NCBI GenBank assembly: GCA_964625855.1
Contig: CAZVFC010000002.1
Span: 124,001 to 188,000 of the forward strand
Direction of reading: 5' to 3'
Origin: JAPLUA01 sp964625855
GTDB taxonomy: Bacteria > Verrucomicrobiota > Verrucomicrobiia > Limisphaerales > UBA8199
DNA: 64,000 nucleotides
Shown here one piece after another: positions 58,801 to 64,000 of this stretch. The notes under the pieces are model-generated. The model was not told the DNA's origin and did not search any database. It saw only the letters and a program-made list of their open reading frames with translations. Position 1 is the first letter of the stretch; every line of letters begins with the position of its first letter. The position numbers and the translations under genes were made by a program.

Positions 58801-59018
58801 GGTCGGAGATAGCTCTGGCCGCCGTTGAGTCGGTCCCAATGGTAACCGTCGCGGCTCCAGGCCAGATGCAAGCCGTCCTCGCCGTTGCCGACGAAATAGG
58901 AGAACAGGAAGGCCTTTTCCGGCACCTCCGCCGTTGCTGCTTCACTTGCGCCCGCGCCGAGCGCGCACATCCAAGCGACCACCATCACCGCCGCGATTGG
59001 GCGAAACGAGCTGTTCAT
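55851..59018 (-). CDS. Two-domain glycosidase: GH43-like propeller fused to six-hairpin glycosidase
   Basis: A 1055-residue secreted protein. After the signal peptide (AAVMVVAWMCALGAGASEA), residues about 25-320 form a five-bladed propeller like GH43/GH32: YFVGNGEDGLHLAWSRDGYHWDRLN, MRDPCLLRGPDGTFHLVWTTSWKGKTIGYAASRDLIHWS, ALNCWAPEIVWD and FNVIDATLLAGGGRYYLIVKDE, with the Asp and Glu expected in the catalytic set. Residues about 345-1030 resemble an alpha/alpha six-hairpin glycosidase of the GH65/GH95 type: LTVGNGGFAFGVDITGLQTFPEHYH, CATWYGKHHTEMIWWHTAHFALWG and WDWETKIWGWDYPMIAMTAARLGRP. Such N-propeller fusions are unusual. The alternative start at 59060 adds 14 residues. It is probably an arabinan or fucoside-type hydrolase; specificity is unknown. 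A 72-bp in-frame duplication lies at 57190-57284. Confidence 0.83.
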   Translation of the reverse strand: MNSSFRPIAAVMVVAWMCALGAGASEAATAEVPEKAFLFSYFVGNGEDGLHLAWSRDGYHWDRLNGGQSYLRPEVGESKLMRDPCLLRGPDGTFHLVWTTSWKGKTIGYAASRDLIHWSAQKAIPVMAHEPAALNCWAPEIVWDAQRREFLIFWATTVTNRFRETAGGGDEQYNHRIYATTTTDFTSFTPARLFYDPGFNVIDATLLAGGGRYYLIVKDETLHPAKKHLRVASSDNIGGPYGNLSAPFTRDWVEGPAALRVGDSFLVYFDAYRDHRYEAMRSRDLKVWEDVTDRISMPPDARHGTAIEVPGSVVERLLGTPGGVDAAGRIDRQAVVTRHNPILRRLDVDAPLTVGNGGFAFGVDITGLQTFPEHYHRWGVPVETQSRWCWVTDPNPNGYKLADANKDFKQADGRVVGYPTQASTPAGDWLRKNPRLQPLGQISLGLQKADGSVLVPEDIRKPEQTLDLWRGEVTSRYEIDGQAVKVTTACHPTMDQVAVRIESDLIASGRLGAKIAFPRGYDLAIKHTPSLDWSEPASHQTRVANQTPDWARLERSVGGTRYEAVVAWAGRAQFTNTCPHQFRLSAAKATAAAEDSRAPVAAPHQFRLAAVKPARVLEFTVGFYPGPTLPSAWPSVDTTLNASAAHWEEFWQRGAAVDFSGSTDPRAAEIEKRVVLSRYLMAAQMAGEVPPQESGLTCATWYGKHHTEMIWWHTAHFALWGNDELLAKNLAWYQRQLPLARELASSRGLRGARWAKMTGPQMRESPGGNPLIVWNQPHPVYLCELLYRNSPLPETLNQYRDLVLETADCLASMVCFDEAKGVYVLGPPLWIAQEIHDPATSQNPSFELAYWGWALQTAQVWRERLGLKRDERWDHIIQHLAPLPQKDGKYVALGSHPDTFDNLASRHDHPTMLAPLGLLPGRGVDRPTMERTLDAVLKTWDWETKIWGWDYPMIAMTAARLGRPETAVEILLREGPNNIYLPNGHCPQRSDEAAAKAPKPGARKREIAAYLPANGAFLTAVAMMAAGWDGNTNGAPGFPQDGKWKIRHEDLRGLP
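57190..57284. repeat. 72-bp offset direct repeat inside the glycosidase gene
   Basis: GCCG(C/A)AAG(T/A)CGGAACTGATGCGG occurs at 57190-57212 and again at 57262-57284, two mismatches in 23 bp and exactly 72 bp apart. In protein this gives PHQFRLSAAKA followed 24 residues later by PHQFRLAAVKPA. The intervening 49 bp carry GGAGCGCGGCTGTCTTCAGCCGC, which looks like an extragenic palindrome-type sequence. The duplication keeps the reading frame. Confidence 0.8.
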
Positions 59019-59143
59019 GATAATCGAATCAGTAGGACAGCGAAACAGGGTTCGCGCCACACCGCAAGCCCATTGCCCGAGCCATTCCCTGCTGAGGTCA
59101 GCGGCTAGGTAACATGTGCGGTACAGAATAGTCAGCTCTGCCG

Positions 59144-62100
59144 CTATGGCAGACTCACGCGGAAGAAGCGCTGTGGCGTGTTCCGATCGAACGCATTCGT
59201 GAAGGCGAAGCCGCCGATGGCGTCAAACTGATTGGTCGAGAGCCGAGTCCAGCTACCCATAGGCAGGCCAATATTCGTGGCGGCGAGGACATAGTAGAGG
59301 CCGTTAGACGCGCCGCCGGTGCCGCTGACCAGCACGCTGTCACCGGAGACCTCGATGCTCCGGATCGTTGGCGGCGATGCGGGCACGAGCTGAACCATGA
59401 GTCTGACCTGACCCGAAGTATTCGTATTGAGGGTGCCGGTGTAGCCTGCCGGCACGGAGCCAATCGCTGGAAGAGTCCCCGTTAGGACCCCGCCGTACGA
59501 GATGAGCGTGTAGGTCCCCGCGCCGAAGCCGGAGACGTTGGTAACATACAGAACGCCGTTGAGTGTGAGACGGTTGGATACCACCAGTCTGTCGCTCGCA
59601 GCGACGGCCCCGAGTTCAAAGCGCAAACACGAGCCGGCGGCCAGCGTGAGATTGCTCCGCAGCGTCAGGGTGCCAACGCCGCCGCTGCCGGGTGCGATCG
59701 CGCCGTCCGAATTCACCGTCACTGGGCCGCGAATGAACCCGGCGCCGCCGAGCGTGCCGCTCGCATTCACCGTGACCGAGTTCGATCCGGTGCCCGAGCC
59801 GCTGGTATTGTTCACGAGCAGCGTACCCGCGTTCACCAAGGTGGCCCCGTTGTACGTGTTGGCGCCGGAAAGCGTGAAGGTGCCGGTGCCGACTTTCGTT
59901 ATGGCCGCCGTGCGCGCCGGGATCACTTCGGTGATTCTCCCGGCGAAAGTCGTGTCGAGGTTCTTTCCGCCGATCACGTAGGTGGTGAGGCTGTTGGCCG
60001 AGGACGCGCCTTGCAGGATGGCCTTGGGGCCGCCGATCAGGGCTCCGAGCTGGATGGTGAGGCCGCCGTTGCGGTTGTTGAGCAGGGTGGCCGTGTTGCC
60101 CAGATCAAAAGTGGCCTCGGCGCTCCCGGTGCTGGGATTGAAACGCACATTGGAAATGGCGTCGGCGGAGAGGGTGCCGCGGAAGCCGCTCATGTTGCCG
60201 GCGAGAGTGAACGTGGCGCCCGCGTTCGTGATGATGTGCAGCGTGCCGTCGCCGGTCAGGGTGTTGATGGTATTATTGCCGGCGTTCATTGAGAAGTTAT
60301 TCGTGCCCGAGACGTGCAGGGGGATGTTCAGCGCCTGGCCGTCGCTGCCAAACCGAAAGGTGGCGCGGTTGGTCGTGCCATCGAGCGTCAAGGTCCCGCT
60401 GCCCAGGCCCGCGTCGCTCACCAGCCGCACCGTTCCTTCGCGAATGACCGTCCCGCCGCTGTAATCGCTGGCGACCGTGCTGTCCAGTCGCCCCGCGCCG
60501 GCCTTCGTGAGCGCGCCGACGCCGGTGAGGGCATTGTTCAGCGTCACGGTTGCGCCGGCGGAAGCGATCTCGATCGTCCCGCCGCCCGGGCCCAGCGTCA
60601 TCGCGCGGTCGGTGCCGGCGGAGCCACCGGTGCAGCGCAGGCGGCCACCGTTGAAGACGAGGTTTGAAGCGTTGGCCGAGGCCGCGCCGATTCCCGACGG
60701 CACGCCGCCGTTGGGAAGCTGGGAGATGGAAACCACGCCACCGCTCAAAACGGTGACCCCGGTGTAATCGTTGAGCGTCGCGAAGGTCAGCGTGCCCGCA
60801 TGGGTCTTGGTGAGACCGGTCGTTCCGGTGATTTTTCCCGTGCCGGCGAAGGTGTAGTCTTTCGCTGCCGCCACCATGATCGCGGCGGGGGAGAGAGAGC
60901 CGATGAGGTTCACGGCCGGACTCGTTGAGCCGGAATCATCGAACAGCACGGTGTCTCCGAAGTAGAAGCGGTCCTGGTTCGTGCCGTTGAGCCAGTTCGC
61001 ATGGGTGCCATTGTCCCAAATGTTGCCCGCAATAACGCCCAGCCACTTCAGATTTGCCGGGGGGCGGGTGTTGTCCACCAGCAATGCGATCCGGCCAGGA
61101 GGATTGGTGAGCGTGCCGTTTGCGCCGACGACGGTGAGATTTGCCAGGCTGCCGTTCAGGTTGCCAGTGTAGGTGACGAGTGTGTAAAGGCCGTTGGCGA
61201 GCGGGCCCTCCAGCAGTGTGACTTGGATGATGTTCGACCCGGACAAGTTCAGATTGCCAAAGACCTGGAGCTGGTCGTTGGTTTTCAGCAGGCCCGTCGG
61301 ATCGTCGCTGAGGTCGAAGCGGTTGATGACGCCGCCCGCTTCCGTCAGGGCATTCGAGATGGCCAACGTGCCGGGGCTGCCGATGCCGCTGCCGGGGGCG
61401 AGGCTGGCGCCGCTTTGCAGTATGAGCGCGAGGCCCACGGTGCCGTTTCCGCCGAGTGTGGCGCCGGCGCGGACGGTGACGGGACTCCGTGCCAGCGATC
61501 CATGAACCAGCAGCGTGCCGTTGCTCACCGTGGTGGCTCCGCTGAAGTGGTTCGTATTGTGAAGGGCGAGGGTGCCCGTGCCGGCCTTGTTTAACGCCAT
61601 CGTGCCGTCGAGCGACCCGTCCCCGCCGAACGAGTAATCCCGCGCCGAATCGAACGTGACGAGCGCCGGCTGGAGCGAGCCGATCAGGTTGACGGCCGGA
61701 GTCGTCGAACCGGAGTCGTCGAACCGAACGTTTTGCCCGGCGCGGAAGGGAAAGAGCAGCGATTGGCCGTCGAACCAGTTGGAGTCCCCTTCCGTGTTCC
61801 AGTTGTTGGACGTCTCATCCCCGCGCCAGATCGAGGTGAAGGAATGCGCGGAGGGTGTGAAGAACAAATTCATGGCACGGGTCAGAGTGCTGCCCTCGGC
61901 GTCCGTCACAGTGAAGTAGAAACTCGCCGGGCCGTGGTGGCCGGGCGCAGGCACGAAGCGGGCGCGTTTGCCGCCGCTGACGAGTGAGACGGTGCCGTTG
62001 GTGGCGTTCGCGAGGCTGAAGACCGGGCTGTAGTTCGTGAAACCGCGCGTGAACTGGCGAAGCTCAACGTCGCAGGCCTGGTTCGTCAAGGCGATGCCGT

Positions 62101-63391
62101 GGGGTTCGGCGAGCCAGTTCAAGTAATCCTCCAGACGCGTGTAACCGCTGCCGCTTGGGCTGGGATCATTATGGTTGGGCACTGCCGGATCTGACCCTGT
62201 GCCGTTCTCCCAGTAATCCGGCATGCCGTCCTGGTCGGTGTCGGCGTAGGGGGTGCCGTTGCGGATGATCCCGGGACCGGTCATCGGCGCTTCGTATTCG
62301 GAGTTGATGATCGAGCCCAGGGTGCCCCAGGAGGTCAGCTCGGTGATCATGCGTTCGTCCACGAGGTCCCGTTTCCAGGACGCTCCCACGTCGCTGACGA
62401 CCAGTTTGACCGCCGTGAGCGGCGGGAGGGCACTCGTCACCGGATACGGGTAGGGGAGCGCCTGCGCGTCCATCTCGCCGTAGCTCGCCAGCGGAATGAT
62501 CGCGCCATCAAGCACTCCGTTGCGGTTTGCGTCCTGCCAGTTGTTGGCCGCGTAGATGTGGAAATTGAGGTTGCCGCCGGAGAAGGCCGGTGAGCCGATG
62601 GCCGGCCCGTTGATGAAGTAGTTGTTGAAGGCGTTGACGTAGGAATCACCGGCGGAATCGCCGCCCATATTGTAGGCGAATGAATCCCAGTTGTAGATGA
62701 CATTGTTCACGTACTCGTTGACGAACTTCACCTTGGGGTTGCGCGTGTCGTTATCAATGTAGAGACAGCGCACGATGCTGACGCCGCCGCTGGCCTGAAT
62801 GAGACCGCCGGCGGAGTGGGTTTGCAGGCCCTGCGAGATGATCGTGTTCTGGATTGTGACATTGGTGATGTCGCCGCTGACCGAGAACGTTTCGTCCCTT
62901 CCCCAGGAGACGGAAATGTGATCGAAGATCATGTCGTGTCCGTTGGCGATGCCCAAGGCATCGGTGCCACTGTCGCCGTTGACGCCCTGGCGGACGCGGA
63001 GGAAGCGGCAGATGTTGTTGTGCGCGCCGGAGAAGGACAGGCCATTGCCATAGATGGTTATGCCGTCACCGGGCGCGGTCTGGCCGGCGATGGTGATGTT
63101 GGGCTTGGGGGCGTAGCGAGGCGCCCGGTAGTCAATCACCCCGCCAAGGTCGAACACGATCGTCCTGCCCGAAACGCTGACCGCGTCACGGAATGAACCG
63201 GGGCCGGAATCATTCGTGGTCGTTACGTGATAGACCGTTCCGCCACGCCCGCCGCTGGCGAAGCGGCCCATTCCTTGCGCGCCCGGGAAGGCAGGCAGTT
63301 GGCCATGGACACTGCAGGCCAGGAGAAGGGCGATTGTTCCTACCGCCGGCGGAGCCGTCCTTCGCGAGTATGGATGACGTGCTGGGATCAT
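59144..63391 (-). CDS. Pectate lyase-like protein with autotransporter-type beta-strand repeats
   Basis: A 1415-residue secreted protein from the ATG at 63391 with signal peptide (VGTIALLLACSVHGQLPAF). Residues about 30-400 form a PL1/pectate-lyase-like parallel beta-helix: FPGAQGMGRFASGGRGGTVYHVTTTNDSGPGSFRDAV, FDLGGVIDY, ITIAGQTAPGDGITIYG, FDHISVSWGRDETFSV and VIYNWDSFAYNMGGDSAG. A linker with DTDQDGMPDYWENGTGSDP (a calcium-binding dockerin-like/thrombospondin-3-like Asp-rich motif) follows. Then a long beta-strand-repeat region of autotransporter-associated repeats (GTGTLALHNTNHFSGATTVSNGTLLV, GTLTFATLNDYTGVTVLSGGVV, GTGTFTLSGANTYNGATLVNAGTLLV). The C-terminus PQRFFRVSLP is a likely sorting tail shared with neighbours. 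It probably acts at the cell surface on pectin. The frame is open to 63547, overlapping the next remnant. Confidence 0.87.
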   Translation of the reverse strand: MIPARHPYSRRTAPPAVGTIALLLACSVHGQLPAFPGAQGMGRFASGGRGGTVYHVTTTNDSGPGSFRDAVSVSGRTIVFDLGGVIDYRAPRYAPKPNITIAGQTAPGDGITIYGNGLSFSGAHNNICRFLRVRQGVNGDSGTDALGIANGHDMIFDHISVSWGRDETFSVSGDITNVTIQNTIISQGLQTHSAGGLIQASGGVSIVRCLYIDNDTRNPKVKFVNEYVNNVIYNWDSFAYNMGGDSAGDSYVNAFNNYFINGPAIGSPAFSGGNLNFHIYAANNWQDANRNGVLDGAIIPLASYGEMDAQALPYPYPVTSALPPLTAVKLVVSDVGASWKRDLVDERMITELTSWGTLGSIINSEYEAPMTGPGIIRNGTPYADTDQDGMPDYWENGTGSDPAVPNHNDPSPSGSGYTRLEDYLNWLAEPHGIALTNQACDVELRQFTRGFTNYSPVFSLANATNGTVSLVSGGKRARFVPAPGHHGPASFYFTVTDAEGSTLTRAMNLFFTPSAHSFTSIWRGDETSNNWNTEGDSNWFDGQSLLFPFRAGQNVRFDDSGSTTPAVNLIGSLQPALVTFDSARDYSFGGDGSLDGTMALNKAGTGTLALHNTNHFSGATTVSNGTLLVHGSLARSPVTVRAGATLGGNGTVGLALILQSGASLAPGSGIGSPGTLAISNALTEAGGVINRFDLSDDPTGLLKTNDQLQVFGNLNLSGSNIIQVTLLEGPLANGLYTLVTYTGNLNGSLANLTVVGANGTLTNPPGRIALLVDNTRPPANLKWLGVIAGNIWDNGTHANWLNGTNQDRFYFGDTVLFDDSGSTSPAVNLIGSLSPAAIMVAAAKDYTFAGTGKITGTTGLTKTHAGTLTFATLNDYTGVTVLSGGVVSISQLPNGGVPSGIGAASANASNLVFNGGRLRCTGGSAGTDRAMTLGPGGGTIEIASAGATVTLNNALTGVGALTKAGAGRLDSTVASDYSGGTVIREGTVRLVSDAGLGSGTLTLDGTTNRATFRFGSDGQALNIPLHVSGTNNFSMNAGNNTINTLTGDGTLHIITNAGATFTLAGNMSGFRGTLSADAISNVRFNPSTGSAEATFDLGNTATLLNNRNGGLTIQLGALIGGPKAILQGASSANSLTTYVIGGKNLDTTFAGRITEVIPARTAAITKVGTGTFTLSGANTYNGATLVNAGTLLVNNTSGSGTGSNSVTVNASGTLGGAGFIRGPVTVNSDGAIAPGSGGVGTLTLRSNLTLAAGSCLRFELGAVAASDRLVVSNRLTLNGVLYVTNVSGFGAGTYTLISYGGVLTGTLPAIGSVPAGYTGTLNTNTSGQVRLMVQLVPASPPTIRSIEVSGDSVLVSGTGGASNGLYYVLAATNIGLPMGSWTRLSTNQFDAIGGFAFTNAFDRNTPQRFFRVSLP

Positions 63392-63470
63392 AAAGAGGAG
63401 GCGGAGAGGAATGCTGCCGACCTGGCCAATGGCCGTCCATCTTGCGCAAGCAGGAGCTGACGAGCCGGCT

Positions 63471-63630
63471 TCAAGGCAGTTGCAGGCGGTGAAACCAGAC
63501 CGGACCATCCGGCAGCCGCAGGTTGGTGAACACGAAGGTCCCGTCACTCGCGAACCGATTGGTTGCGGTGCGCGTCCAAGGGATCATCGGAAGGGCGAAA
63601 TGAGTGGATTCACCGAGGTCGGCGTGCGAC
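63471..63630 (-). pseudogene. C-terminal remnant of a secreted repeat protein
   Basis: In the frame that stops at 63471, the last residues read MIPWTRTATNRFASDGTFVFTNL followed by RLPDGPVWFHRLQLP, which parallels the ends of the two neighbouring secreted proteins (TRLSTNQFDAIGGFAFTNAFDRNTPQRFFRVSLP). No start codon or domain precedes it within 70 codons, so only the tail survives. It sits between the intact gene at 59144-63391 and the partial gene at 63686, suggesting repeated duplication and loss at this site. Confidence 0.6.
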
Positions 63631-63685
63631 GAGCACGTTCGCACGCCGTCGGCTTCTCGGACATTGATTCCAACCGGGCGCCAGC

Positions 63686-64000
63686 CTATGGGATTGCGAG
63701 AATGAAGTATTGTTGCGGGGTGCCGGGATCAATCGCGTTCGTGAACGAAAACCCTCCCGACGCATCAAACTGATAGGTGCCGTTCGTGGTCCACTGGGAC
63801 AGCGGCGCCGCCACGTTAGGAGAGGTCAGGACGTTGTAGGTGGCGTTGGGCACGCCGTTGGTGCCGCTGATGACCAGATCGCCGCCGATCACAGTGAACT
63901 CCAGGATGGGTACGGGCACCTTGATCGTTCCGTCCACCAGCAGGCTACTGGTGTCCCAGCTCAATCCCGGCGGAAGCGGAGGCAGTTCGATGTAGTCGAA
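63686..64000 (-). CDS. C-terminus of a secreted autotransporter-repeat-type protein, 5' part beyond window
   Basis: The frame is open from the stop at 63686 to the window edge: ...FDYIELPPLPPGLSWDTSSLLVDGTIKV, then an Ig/fibronectin-like strand set (EFTVIGGDLVISGTNGVPNATYNVLTSPNVAAPLSQW) and QFDASGGFSFTNAIDPGTPQQYFILAIP. A similar segment with the same order (GDSVLVSGTGGASNGLYYVLAATN to FFRVSLP) ends the protein at 59144. The N-terminal part lies outside the window. The role is presumably that of a surface glycan enzyme or adhesin. Confidence 0.75.
   Translation of the reverse strand, partial: FDYIELPPLPPGLSWDTSSLLVDGTIKVPVPILEFTVIGGDLVISGTNGVPNATYNVLTSPNVAAPLSQWTTNGTYQFDASGGFSFTNAIDPGTPQQYFILAIP

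Overview
The window is 64 kb of GC-rich bacterial DNA from an unnamed organism. Gene content points to a member of Verrucomicrobiota, probably close to the Pedosphaera/Limisphaera branch; this is inference. The reasons are a Gram-negative murein recycling ligase, many secreted glycan-degrading enzymes, Tat-signal sugar oxidoreductase and isomerase families, an autotransporter-type beta-strand-repeat protein, secreted proteins ending in an aromatic-Arg-hydrophobic-Pro tail such as FFRVSLP, and intergenic palindromes and short tandem arrays of a kind I associate with that phylum.

Layout. 1-8.2 kb is mostly housekeeping: a Tat-exported protein cut by the window edge, mpl, a lipoprotein of the EEP nuclease/phosphatase superfamily, gatB, a cardiolipin synthase-like enzyme, a SirB1-type transglutaminase-fold protein and a PfkB kinase. 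8.3-23.2 kb is a plus-strand plant-cell-wall glycan region: araA, a secreted GH51 arabinofuranosidase, araD and a sodium/solute symporter, then a Gfo/Idh/MocA protein, an unknown secreted protein, a PL10-like pectate lyase, a sugar isomerase-like protein and a GH29 fucosidase. araB is missing. 23.2-25.1 kb holds tRNA-Ile2(CAU), an SDR enzyme, a cluster of hairpins with two minus-strand terminators and two tiny membrane proteins. 25.1-37.6 kb is one minus-strand operon of the MoxR/DUF58/BatA/VWA type, headed by a DUF3857/transglutaminase protein with a cysteine-less caspase-like N-terminus and ending with DUF4159.

37.6-39.1 kb is a gene graveyard: a REP-associated transposase (RAYT) remnant, a perfect 39-bp inverted repeat built like a REPIN, a thioredoxin fragment and heptamer repeats. 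39.1-45.0 kb is a compact plus-strand cluster that looks biosynthetic: HemN-like radical SAM protein, chorismate lyase-like protein, flavin halogenase-like protein, hotdog thioesterase, half-size DMT-type membrane protein and PaaK-like ligase. 45.5-55.3 kb continues with a tightly packed operon of two PQQ-type beta-propeller proteins, DUF3311, an SSS symporter, a LuxE/PaaK-like activating enzyme, an aldehyde dehydrogenase-superfamily protein and an iron alcohol dehydrogenase. Together the two blocks could make an aromatic acid and interconvert acids, aldehydes and alcohols; this is inference. 55.3-64 kb returns to glycan enzymes: a gutted secreted-protein gene, a two-domain glycosidase, a 1.4-kaa pectate-lyase/autotransporter-repeat protein and the ends of two similar genes.

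The most unusual non-coding feature is a set of intergenic tandem arrays, mostly of four units, with periods of 7, 9 or 11 bp and different sequences at each site, together with REPIN-like palindromes that share one geometry (7-bp stem, 3-nt loop).
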